Of a DNA stretch of 25,473 nucleotides, positions 1 to 8,178 are shown one piece after another (within the stretch, counting starts at the first letter, position 1; each line of letters starts with the position of its first letter). Location of the stretch: the NCBI GenBank assembly GCA_009859145.1, contig VRVR01000032.1, positions 276,402 through 301,874 on the forward strand, read 5' to 3'. This DNA comes from Andalucia godoyi (taxonomy: Eukaryota; Discoba; Jakobea; Jakobida; Andaluciidae). A program made the translations under genes and the position numbers. Below the pieces are notes generated by a model. That model did no database searches. It saw only the letters and a program-made list of their open reading frames with translations, and was not told where the DNA came from.

Positions 1-639
1 GCCGGCCTCTAAAGAATCCTCGGTAATGAGGCGAGCCAGAACAAGACTGGTGAATGCAACGACCATGACGACCGTCGACTTGACAACGATCCATCCCATC
101 AAGATGTTCTCTGCGCGCCATTTCACTTGCACGTATTCAAAGCACTCCAGGAACCGGTAGATGGAACCATTCGACATCGTTACACGGTGCCCATCATCTT
201 GAATCGACAGTCTAATCTCTTCATAAAAATTCTTTTGATTGGGAATGGTTGTACCGCTCATGCTCTTGGGAACGCCATAAAACCGAGCCGCATACTCGAG
301 AATGGTGTAGTTGCGATGCGAGAACCTTCGTTTCAGAAACCATAATCGAGTGCACGCGCTCGAAAAATTGGTATTTTCGGCAAAACGACAGCACGGGAAG
401 CATGACATGAGGAAACAGCAGCAAAAAGATGCGCCCGATGTGCACTTCCAAGTGTCGATCGGGAGACTCTGGTACCTTACATGTTTTGACGGTGAGCTCA
501 ATGCAACAGCATTGGAAATGGCCATTCGTTGTTTTTGGCTGGATCCATGTAAGATTGTACGTGAAGAGGTGAGGGCACTGGTATGCTGGTTGATGTTTCG
601 TCTTTGGAGTGGATCTTCGCCGACAATGTCAATCAAGAC
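1..639 (-). CDS. Partial membrane protein gene, C-terminus outside the window
   Basis: Two overlapping minus-strand frames together read like one membrane protein. One frame, open from about 628 down to 221, gives a cysteine-bearing stretch and then a clear hydrophobic helix (GRIFLLLFPHVMLPVLSF, about 440-385). The other, open from 639 down to the window edge, gives a plausible soluble stretch (NYTILEYAARFYGVP, then an N-glycosylation site) followed by a second hydrophobic helix (MGWIVVKSTVVMVVAF, about 100-50). The best reading switches from the first frame to the second near 345-365. No good intron fits there, so a single-base sequencing error or a real frameshift is likely. The N-terminus is not defined and the C-terminus lies left of position 1. 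I recognise no family. A multi-pass membrane protein is inference from the two hydrophobic segments. Confidence 0.4.
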
Positions 640-916
640 TCAAGAGTGAAGAGTCTTTTTCAGTCAATGTGCAGATGATAACAATAGCACATGCTGAATC
701 CAATCAACGAAAAAAAAATTTACATCACTCCATTCCCAGTTAACTCTTGCAAACGTCCAATGGATAAACATCGCTGAACATCATGCGCAGGTAAAGACAA
801 CAGGTCTTCTCCGAAGAAGAAGCAACTCGGTTGTTGCGCAACATTTCACGAAAGATCTGTGCAGCCTGGAGCAGAATTGACACTGCAGTAAATGGTAAAA
901 GGGAAGAAGAACCCCA

Positions 917-2974
917 TCACTCAGAAAATTGGTAATCCCATCGGTTGAGTATAAAATGGAATATTTCGGATGACCGTTCTTGAGCAGTCTCAAATGTCCA
1001 GTTTCGAAACCGGGTCAGTTCTCTTTCCATTAAGATATCGGAATGCTCGTAAGTGTAAGAAATTGTTCCTGAGCATTTTTGATGAAAAGGATGGCGAGAC
1101 AACAGAACATTTCCGCGCGAAATGACTAAATTTCCCAAATTTTGAACATTCTTGTTGGGATGATTCCAATGCTCCCACCCCTCCAGCCTGGAAGAAAATG
1201 CAGACTGAGGGCATATGTGCTCCACAGAATACTTGAACTTATTGTGAAATGCGGACGACGGCCATAACACAGATTGTTCAGGATTCGCTCCATAACTGGA
1301 ATACAGGCTGTACTCGTATTCGAACAACAAATACCGTAACAAAGGAAAGAAGTCCTCACTCAAATCATGTTCCGGTTTGGAAAAAAAGTTGGAAAAAAGG
1401 TCATATCCACCCTTTTCAACAGTCTTTTTCACAAATTCTCGAAGATCTGTCAGCGTTTGGGTATCATCTCGAGAACCTTCGAAATATTTTCGAGCAATCG
1501 ACGCAAAACGCTTCTTTCCAGTGCCGGAATTGCGAACACCTGGAGCGTATATTATAAATATGGCTCTCTCCAGCTCCTGCATAACTCGGATAAAAAAGGA
1601 GGGGCTTGACTGGGTTTCAACAGTCCTGCAAAATACCGAAATCAGAAGTGGAAGAACAAGTGAAGGTCTTGAGAGACGCTTCAACTTGTCAAACCAGAGC
1701 ATCAATGTCGACTGAAACTGGCTCCACTCTTCATCTGTCTGCACAGCCTCAGTCCTGAGTGGAGAAATAGAAGACAGAAAAAGGCGCCGGAATTCTAGAT
1801 CCTCCTCGTTATCGCCAACAGCAGCACAAAAGAAGGCGACAAAAGCATTCAAACCGATCTGGATGGTGCGCAGAAACTTTGTCAACGATTCGATACTCGA
1901 CAACATTGCCGCAGGCTCTCCTGGATGGAACCTGTTGGATCCACAAATCTCTTTCAAATTCCAAATGAGGGTTTTGGACTTGGTCTGCGAACTGAGAGTT
2001 CCTTCGCATACAAAAGAAAGAAACGCCACTTCGTGGTCAAAGGAGGATTTCTTCATCATTGGAAATCGTGAGAATATGAGTTCCCAGGTATGCAACACGC
2101 CGTGACAAAGCCCATGACGATGCATTGGATCCGGATGCTTGCTGAACATGTATAGAAGAAAGTTTTTGACGAGATCTAACTGAGACAACGGAACTCCGCG
2201 ATTGTTTAGAACCTCAAAGAGCCGCCCTGCGGCTTCTGCAGACTCGACAATGTTCAGAGAGAATTTCACACGAATCCGAATTGTATTCTGAAGATGTAAT
2301 ATGAAAGTCCGGAATCCACTGAGATCGTTTTGAAATGTTTGTGACTGTGCTGTGGTCAGTCGCTCATCGAAGAATGCAAAAGCCGAGTTGATGAGTCGAA
2401 CAGCAGGGATTTCTCGATAAAGAGCAAGATCTTCCATATCCATTTCCAGATCATCCTCAGTTGTGTGCTGCAAGGGACTCGAAACAGAAGCAGCATCCTG
2501 GATAACTTCAGGGTCTGCTCCAATACTAACATTAGATGGTAATGAGGTCGTGATTCCAGACAAACTGAGTCGAAAAAAATCTGCGAGATTATGGTTCAAC
2601 TGGATTCGAGAAAACTGGCGATCCGCGGTATCATACCAAAATAATTTGTTGTCGATGTCAATTCTCAGTGGATCCGAAAGATCGAGAAATTTTCGGATAG
2701 AAGCTAAAACCACAGCACAGCATGTAAGGCGTTGTTGCCCATCAACAACTTCAAAACACTGAACATCAGTTTGAAAGCGATCTTTTTGAGTACCGGTTTT
2801 TGAAAGGTACACTGCACCCATCAAATAAGGTTCATCTTGGCAGTTTATGTCATTCCAGAAGTCCATGAGTTGCGAATCGCCCCAAGCAAAACATCGTTGA
2901 TAGTCTGGGATCCTCAAGATTGCGTTCTGAAGAATATGATCGAAATTCTGAACTTGTGACTGAAAGGAAGCCAT
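917..2974 (-). CDS. GmrSD-like protein: DUF262 plus DUF1524/HNH nuclease
   Basis: This 685-residue protein starts at the ATG at 2974; seven codons upstream are also open but begin with TTG, an unlikely start in a eukaryote. The N-terminal DUF262 (GmrS/ParB-like) domain shows IPDYQRCFAW (Y25-Q26-R27) and the hallmark VVDGQQRLT (D78-R82). The C-terminal DUF1524 domain shows VEHICPQ (H586), then QNLGNLVI and HPFHQK, the His-Asn-His/Lys pattern of this HNH-family nuclease. The order and length match bacterial single-chain GmrSD enzymes, in which the DUF262 half uses nucleotide hydrolysis and the DUF1524 half cuts DNA carrying modified cytosines. Key motifs look intact, so activity is plausible. 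Substrate and cellular role in this organism are unknown. It is divergent from the PNP gene at 3420, with 445 bp between the start codons. There is no intron in the frame. Ancient gene transfer from bacteria is possible but not shown. Confidence 0.9.
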   Translation of the reverse strand: MASFQSQVQNFDHILQNAILRIPDYQRCFAWGDSQLMDFWNDINCQDEPYLMGAVYLSKTGTQKDRFQTDVQCFEVVDGQQRLTCCAVVLASIRKFLDLSDPLRIDIDNKLFWYDTADRQFSRIQLNHNLADFFRLSLSGITTSLPSNVSIGADPEVIQDAASVSSPLQHTTEDDLEMDMEDLALYREIPAVRLINSAFAFFDERLTTAQSQTFQNDLSGFRTFILHLQNTIRIRVKFSLNIVESAEAAGRLFEVLNNRGVPLSQLDLVKNFLLYMFSKHPDPMHRHGLCHGVLHTWELIFSRFPMMKKSSFDHEVAFLSFVCEGTLSSQTKSKTLIWNLKEICGSNRFHPGEPAAMLSSIESLTKFLRTIQIGLNAFVAFFCAAVGDNEEDLEFRRLFLSSISPLRTEAVQTDEEWSQFQSTLMLWFDKLKRLSRPSLVLPLLISVFCRTVETQSSPSFFIRVMQELERAIFIIYAPGVRNSGTGKKRFASIARKYFEGSRDDTQTLTDLREFVKKTVEKGGYDLFSNFFSKPEHDLSEDFFPLLRYLLFEYEYSLYSSYGANPEQSVLWPSSAFHNKFKYSVEHICPQSAFSSRLEGWEHWNHPNKNVQNLGNLVISRGNVLLSRHPFHQKCSGTISYTYEHSDILMERELTRFRNWTFETAQERSSEIFHFILNRWDYQFSE

Positions 2975-3419
2975 GATGCGTGAGGAAAGACACAAAATTT
3001 TGGCTCAGTCGGAACTTGGTCGAGAACATACAATGGGGAAGCGAGCCCGCAAAGGGGAGCGATTTTCTAACCATTCAAAGCTTCTCTCAGCCATGGACTC
3101 GTTTTTCCCACCGAGCCGTTGGGTGCAGGGGTCAGGGAGCTGGGGATGAAGGTCGGATGCGGAGTGCCCGAGGAAGCGCAGGATCTTTCATTTGTAGCGC
3201 ATGTGTGGTGGACCAAGCAGATTGCGAGGAACTTGAACCTGGATCCCGGAGCGCGAAGCGGATGCACGAGCAGATCAACTCCAACTCATGCAAAGACCGA
3301 ATCTGTGAGTTTGTGTTCTCCAGTGGCATCCATTCTTTGCTTTTCTGCGGATGCTTTTGCTTCTTATTTGTGTGTTTCAGAAATTGCTGTTGCTGGTTTT
3401 TTGAATTGTGCAGTCTGCA
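2975..3419. promoter_or_regulatory. Divergent intergenic region between the GmrSD-like and PNP genes
   Basis: These 445 bp separate two head-to-head start codons and so should hold the promoters of both genes. I see no recognisable TATA element. The half nearer the PNP gene contains a possible leader intron (listed separately). A plus-strand frame runs 3146-3304 and would be in phase with the PNP frame after splicing, but its 53 residues do not resemble a domain and it is more likely untranslated leader. Confidence 0.5.
3305..3413 (+). other. Candidate leader intron upstream of the PNP gene
   Basis: A strong donor (GTGAGT at 3305) and an acceptor (TTGTGCAG ending at 3413) delimit 109 bases that end seven bases before the ATG at 3420. 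An alternative acceptor, TGTTTCAG, ends at 3380. Splicing to 3413 would keep an upstream frame starting at ATG 3146 in phase with the PNP protein, so an N-terminal extension of about 55 residues is formally possible. Only transcript data can decide. Confidence 0.35.
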
Positions 3420-5390
3420 ATGAGCCATTCGAAAGTGCGTGTTGACGGCCTCGTGCTCTGTGCGCTTGCTGAAGAAGCTCGTCATTTTGCAGACGTTGCT
3501 CGAGAAACATACAAGAATTTTCGAAATTCCAGCGAGACTGCGGGGAACATCAATTACGTACTGCTGGAGATACCACAGAATGCAACCCATACTCGCTCAG
3601 AAGGGGGTCAACGCAGTGACCGTGTGGTGCGCCTTGCAGTCGTGACATGTTTCCGCGAAGGTGGTGGAAATTGTGCTTCGTTCCTAATGTCAACCATTCA
3701 GCAAGAGTTTGATTTTGACTGCGTCCTTATGCCAGGAATCTGTGCCGGAGCTGAAGGCGAAATGCGGCTCGGTGATGTTTTGCTTGTTGAAAAGGCTGTG
3801 TCTGTGACTGAGCATGTGAAAGAGTCTCAGTCAGCTGACGGCACGCAGCACCATGCTGCAGACGTGGAACCGGTCACAGTGTCCGAGACGTTCCGTCAAA
3901 AAGCACGTGTTTTTGCCGATTCCAAGACGATAGTTGACGCTTTGCGACAGCGTCCTCTCCACCGGGATATTTCCTCGATGTGTCTTTACATTCTCAAGTG
4001 TTCACAGGAAGAAATGGGGCCGGTGGCTTTCGAAGAAGCGGTCACCACGAAAGCCCACGAACTCTGGGATCCACATAGTCTCTCGGTTTCTGTGGAAGAT
4101 GCACTGAATTTCGCGTTTATAAAACTGGAAAAAAACCGGTATGGGTTGTCCGACAATGAATCTGGAAGGTTCGTTGTAACTGACAAGGGAAACTCATTCT
4201 ACCAGGCCCATCTTGAAAAAGTGTCTTACATGAACAGGAGAAAATTCCCTTTCCACGATACTCCATTGGCATCCATTGTCTGTGGCACAATGATGACTGC
4301 TCCTGGAGTGCGGGCCGATCTCAGTCCGGAAGAGTTCGCTCGACTTCGATCCCTATTAGGAGCCCGGAAGGCCATGGGACTCGATATGGAGATTCATGAT
4401 GTGTACCGTGCCGCCAAGTCTCTTGGAAAGCAGTTTATTGCGGCCAAGGGCGTTTCGGATTTTGGAACGTCTTGGAAAGACGACATTTTCCACCCTGCAG
4501 CCTCTCGAAATTCAGCATTCGTCCTGCTAATGTTTGCATCATCGCATCTTGACTGCTCACAGCGCGGCACTTCCGCTGCATCTTCATACGCAATTCTCGA
4601 TGAAGTTCTGAAAGAAATTCGCGCCGGTTATGATTCCCAGCCACAGCGGTTGCTCTCTCTGGAGGCCCATCCTCACGTACTTCGTTATGCTGAGAACAAC
4701 AAGCTTGCTCAGCAGTATGTTGCAACTGTGGAACGACTCCAGAAAGAAAGCGCGGTTCTTCGAGATCTGCAGAATCGTTTCGGCGCGGAGCAGGAAAAGA
4801 TTCGAAAACAGGCACTGCAGGACTTAGGACTAGAGTCACTTCCAAAACAGCTGCAGAAGCCAACAAGGTATCTGAAGGATCTGTCCTACGGTACATATGT
4901 TTTGCAAAGTTCTGATTCTACTGGCAACCCATGCACCGTTGAGGTTCGTATCGAACCTATAGTTCGATTCTCCAGAGACAACGTGCTCAGTATTTTGAGC
5001 AAGGACGTTGCAAAGGAAGTTGTGATGAACTGCTGTACCAAGAGAATTGATATTCTGCTGGACGGAAAATCTGAACTGCTGCACTTGGGAGACGACGATG
5101 GCGGTGATGACGGTGACGACAACGACAACGATGATGAACTAACCAGTATGAATGACGCAGTTTCGAATGACTGGCGCAAAGAGACTGTGGAGGGCTCATC
5201 ATTCTGCGTTGGCTACTGGGTCAAGCCGTCTGATGACGGCAGGTACTTTCTGAAGATCTTGAAGACGGATTCACCTGCGGATTGCATCGATCATGTTGTG
5301 GATGAAGGCGCGCTGCAAGCTTTCGAAGCCCATGAAAGCAAAGGAACAGCGTACGGCAAGTTCATCAAAGGAAAGATGCCGCACCTCTAG
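3420..5390 (+). CDS. Nucleoside-phosphorylase (PNP) domain protein with coiled coil and C-terminal domain
   Basis: This 656-residue protein starts at the ATG at 3420; four codons upstream are open only through a GTG. The N-terminus reads LVLCALAEEARHFADV, the first strand of the PNP/MTAN fold. It is followed by MPGICAGAEG (106-110 region), the phosphate/ribose loop. The second half of the fold lies at about 290-372, with MEIHD (E324, the nucleoside-contacting Glu) and GVSDFG (D347, the catalytic-type Asp). About 160 residues are inserted between the halves, including a winged-helix-like stretch near 215-265. A coiled coil at about 425-470, a beta-rich region, an Asp-rich loop near 560-575 and a conserved C-terminal segment (DDGRYFLKILK) follow. 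PNP domains cleave N-glycosidic bonds of nucleosides, and in immune proteins can destroy ATP or related nucleotides. The family is clear; that this protein is an immune effector is inference. Confidence 0.85.
   Translation: MSHSKVRVDGLVLCALAEEARHFADVARETYKNFRNSSETAGNINYVLLEIPQNATHTRSEGGQRSDRVVRLAVVTCFREGGGNCASFLMSTIQQEFDFDCVLMPGICAGAEGEMRLGDVLLVEKAVSVTEHVKESQSADGTQHHAADVEPVTVSETFRQKARVFADSKTIVDALRQRPLHRDISSMCLYILKCSQEEMGPVAFEEAVTTKAHELWDPHSLSVSVEDALNFAFIKLEKNRYGLSDNESGRFVVTDKGNSFYQAHLEKVSYMNRRKFPFHDTPLASIVCGTMMTAPGVRADLSPEEFARLRSLLGARKAMGLDMEIHDVYRAAKSLGKQFIAAKGVSDFGTSWKDDIFHPAASRNSAFVLLMFASSHLDCSQRGTSAASSYAILDEVLKEIRAGYDSQPQRLLSLEAHPHVLRYAENNKLAQQYVATVERLQKESAVLRDLQNRFGAEQEKIRKQALQDLGLESLPKQLQKPTRYLKDLSYGTYVLQSSDSTGNPCTVEVRIEPIVRFSRDNVLSILSKDVAKEVVMNCCTKRIDILLDGKSELLHLGDDDGGDDGDDNDNDDELTSMNDAVSNDWRKETVEGSSFCVGYWVKPSDDGRYFLKILKTDSPADCIDHVVDEGALQAFEAHESKGTAYGKFIKGKMPHL
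5092..5142 (+). repeat. Imperfect GAY trinucleotide tract coding for an Asp-rich loop
   Basis: A run of GAC/GAT/AAC codons encodes an Asp/Asn/Gly-rich acidic loop between the central beta-rich part and the C-terminal domain of the PNP protein. It is probably a disordered linker that arose by codon slippage. A similar tract occurs in the Kelch-Roc-COR-PNP gene. Confidence 0.75.
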
Positions 5391-5478
5391 GATCTCCTCG
5401 CGATGTGAGAAGGACTCCTCGCAGCCAATCGGTGGTTGGAGACTCCCTTTAATCATGGGAAGCATCCGGCACGAAGGA

Positions 5479-5484
5479 ATAAAC
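5479..5484 (+). terminator. Possible polyadenylation signal of the PNP gene
   Basis: AATAAA lies about 90 bases past the stop codon at 5390. A matching hexamer occurs at nearly the same distance behind the UBR-box gene. The motif is short and could be chance. This transcript would end close to, or overlap, the convergent membrane-protein transcript. Confidence 0.3.
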
Positions 5485-5577
5485 ATTTCGGTTGAAAAGA
5501 AAAAAGAACAACAACGAAAACGAGAACTTTACACGACGCCGGACCGCTGCAGTGAGGTTCAATTGGAAGCCGGCTGC

Positions 5578-6726
5578 TCATTCCTCTTGAAACCTCCGGT
5601 ATTCCGAGGAACTCTGCAGCTCTAGTGGCACTGCAGCCGCCGACGTGGAGGCCTTCATTACCGCCTCCAGTCGTCGACGCAGCACCCAGCAGTAAAAGAA
5701 CATAGCAACCGCAGCGAAGGCAACGAACGCAAAGAGAATCTCGAAAGCCAGCGTGGTCTCGTCGGAATTGTCGGACGAGCGGGGCGGTGGAACGAAAGGA
5801 AGGGAAGGAGGGGGAACGACCTCTGTGACAGGCGTTGCACTGTCCAGAGTGACCACCCACGTGAAATCCGACTGACCTGGAGATACCATGGAGTAGTACA
5901 CAAGATTCTTGGTTGCATTGGCGTCCCAAAGCGAACACTCGGGTACCGTGCAGGTTGGCAATGTGAAAAGCGAAAAGTTCGTCGTCGGTGGTCGAGGTTG
6001 AAGCAGAAAGGACGCGGTGCCCTGACTCGACGAGATGACATTTCCAATGTGGATAAACTCTTCGGCAGCCGGTCGTGTGGATCCAGTTGCGTTATAGATC
6101 GAGGTGAGTTGTGTCTGATTGACGGTTGCAGAGCCACTCACAAATTCTCCAACCATATCCATTTTGAATGCAAGCAATTCGTTCCCAGACGAATAGGTCC
6201 AAGACGTGATATTGACGAACAGGTACACGGTGTCATCTTCCAAGGTGATATTTTGAAACTGTGCCTTCACGGGGGATGAGATGTACGTCACCGACAGGGT
6301 GCCCTTGGAAGGAATGTCAATGGTGGAAACGTACGGAATGAAGCCATATTGCGACGGACCCGAGTGCGGTGCAAATTGACTCCAATCCGCATACGCCACG
6401 TCGTACTTTTGAAACCCACTGCACGAATCCGGAGAAAAGGTCTTGTTGAAACCGCTGCAATCCGATGTACTGTACTCGATGACAGAAAGGAGTCCCAAGT
6501 GCACAGAGTAGGATGAGAAGTGTTGACGCGGAGCCTCGGGAACCGTGAAATGATCTGTGTCCACATCCAGTGTGAGATTGAGAACTCCCGAAACCGAATT
6601 TGCGGTGGAGGAAAAGGTGACGTGTGGGAACGATTCCGCAGGAGCGTAAGCAGCAATCGAAGGGATCACTTGGTCCATGATTTGGCGGTGCACAGACCGA
6701 ACATGGGCACGCGTGAGTGGCAACAT
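5578..6726 (-). CDS. Single-pass surface glycoprotein, family not recognised; 5' end probably incomplete
   Basis: The open frame from ATG 6726 gives 382 residues. Most of it is Ser/Thr-rich with many N-glycosylation sequons (NLT, NKT, NIT, NQT, NAT, NFS) and scattered cysteines. Near the C-terminus are a proline-rich stalk (VPPPSLPFVPPP), one transmembrane helix (FEILFAFVAFAAVAMFFYCW, about 323-344) and a basic stop-transfer RRR, leaving a tail of about 35 residues. This is a type I surface protein layout, but no signal peptide precedes it. The frame stays open upstream to about 6787 and reads well (KYRFQSAALQSFFDS), so the ATG at 6726 is probably internal; see the extension at 6785-7016. The gene converges on the PNP gene with 187 bp between stop codons. 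Function unknown; a receptor or cell-surface role is inference from topology. Confidence 0.65.
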   Translation of the reverse strand: MLPLTRAHVRSVHRQIMDQVIPSIAAYAPAESFPHVTFSSTANSVSGVLNLTLDVDTDHFTVPEAPRQHFSSYSVHLGLLSVIEYSTSDCSGFNKTFSPDSCSGFQKYDVAYADWSQFAPHSGPSQYGFIPYVSTIDIPSKGTLSVTYISSPVKAQFQNITLEDDTVYLFVNITSWTYSSGNELLAFKMDMVGEFVSGSATVNQTQLTSIYNATGSTRPAAEEFIHIGNVISSSQGTASFLLQPRPPTTNFSLFTLPTCTVPECSLWDANATKNLVYYSMVSPGQSDFTWVVTLDSATPVTEVVPPPSLPFVPPPRSSDNSDETTLAFEILFAFVAFAAVAMFFYCWVLRRRLEAVMKASTSAAAVPLELQSSSEYRRFQEE

Positions 6727-6784
6727 GGAATCAAAAAAGGACTGAAGCGCAGCCGATTGGAATCGATACTTGTTCGCCGTGGAT

Positions 6785-7016
6785 CAAATTCTGGAGCTGT
6801 TGCGGTTCCATTCTGCATGCAAGAGGTGTGTCGAAGTAGGACTGGGGGGTAGTTGCTTGCGAATATTGCTTGAGAAAGAGTCTGACCAGTGCTGCAGAAG
6901 ACGTGGGCATCAAATGAATGAGTGCGTTCGAATGCTTTTTGATCTGCAAGGTACGGATCCTCGACATTCGGTGCGAGGCGCAGACCGCTTCCTGGGAACG
7001 TATTTCCACTTGTTAT
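6785..7016 (-). pseudogene. Probable 5' extension of the surface-protein gene in a shifted frame
   Basis: On the minus strand, a different frame from about 7016 down to 6785 reads like an extracellular protein (NVEDPYLADQKAFERTHSF, later SCMQNGTATAPEFD). One base added near 6785 would carry it into the frame of the 382-residue protein. Upstream, TTCAG ending at 7017 looks like a splice acceptor, so this piece may be an internal exon whose first exon, with the missing signal peptide, lies further right. A sequencing deletion or a real frameshift would both explain the break. A plus-strand frame over the same bases is also open, so confidence is limited. Confidence 0.35.
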
Positions 7017-8178
7017 CTGAATTTATGACTGGATCTATCGCAGACGTCGTGCGGTTTTGATTGAGCGTCAGCCGAGTTTTTGGAAAGAAGAATTGGTATG
7101 GAATCCTGTGAATCCGAATATGGACTCGCAGGTGCCGTTGGAAAGGATATCTGAACGATCCGATCGTTTGGATCGTATGGAAAATTCTAATGTTATAGCC
7201 GTTTCATCCATGACGCAATAATGGTTATGGGCGGCCGCTGTTTGGCCCCCCGAAGTCACGAGGTTGATTCTTGACGACCATACATCCATACTTGAAAGGA
7301 TTTTACACTTTTGTTTGTTCTTTTGTATGCCACTGTAAATCACCGACCTACCTACCATGCTGACCAGAATTCATCTAAGTCCTGTACAAAGTACTCGTTT
7401 TCTGTTCCGTCCTGGGCACGTTACGTATGCGCTGCAGAAACTAGTCAAAATCTGCAGCCAGAAATCCTCGCCGTCGTCGCTTTTCTGTAACGATTAGCCC
7501 CGAAATTGAAAGGATTTGTTCGACTTTCAATACTAAATGCCTTGATTTATTCGAATCTTACAGCAAAGGGGGAGACTATGCTTTTCCCAAATTTGCATCA
7601 TTCTGGCGGTCCAACCTTTCATCCATCATTTAATTGAGGCACACCTGGGTACATATGAAGCCAGGCCATACCCTGCAAGTCGAAGAATGATACGAGGGAA
7701 CAAACAAGGCACACTTCAATTGGGTACGATTTTCCAATTACAGGGCGAAGAAGAGCACAAATGCCGTCAGCAAATCCCTTTTTCAAAGTTGACCACATTT
7801 CTCTCCCAATCTTCCTCAATAGCGATGATCCATTCTTCAGCATCGATATTCACTGTCAAGCACCTCATAAATTGATTCTCTTGCTGAAGCGGGTGCAGAA
7901 AATACATGATGGATTTCTCTTATTGGAAGGCCAGTCTTTGTAGAGGGATTTCGGCTCATCGTGCCCAACACAATGAAAATAAGGATCCATTAAAATTGGT
8001 CTTCATAGGGAGTGATGATCACTCAGAGTGCAACAAATACGTTTTGCTGAATTCAGCTCTGTTCCCATCTGTTACAGTGTTTTATTTTTGCGATTCAAGA
8101 GACATGGAAATCTTTTCAACACACCAAGTTGAGATTGCTAGGCTGCTCATTGATTTGTATTGTTGCTGCAACGTCAAA
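7017..8178. other. Spacer between the surface-protein gene and the UBR-box gene
   Basis: This stretch of about 1.16 kb has no convincing gene. Two short segments read somewhat like protein. A plus-strand frame at 7021-7221 (67 codons, containing PSFWKEELVWNPVNP) follows a stop codon and lacks a start. A minus-strand 46-codon frame runs from ATG 7907 to 7767 (containing NIDAEEWIIAIEEDW). Both could be decayed coding remnants or chance open frames. The left part may also hold upstream exons of the surface-protein gene, and the right part is the 3' UTR of the UBR-box gene. Confidence 0.4.
8081..8086 (-). terminator. Possible polyadenylation signal of the UBR-box gene
   Basis: TTTATT on the plus strand reads AATAAA on the minus strand, about 95 bases past the stop codon of the 1334-residue gene. 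The distance resembles that of the hexamer behind the PNP gene. Motif match only. Confidence 0.3.

Noticed and set aside
7021-7221. 67-codon plus-strand segment containing WKEELVWNPVNP
   Set aside because: It follows a stop codon directly, has no start codon or acceptor at its left end, and lies in a spacer where the minus strand is also partly open. Kept only as a remark.
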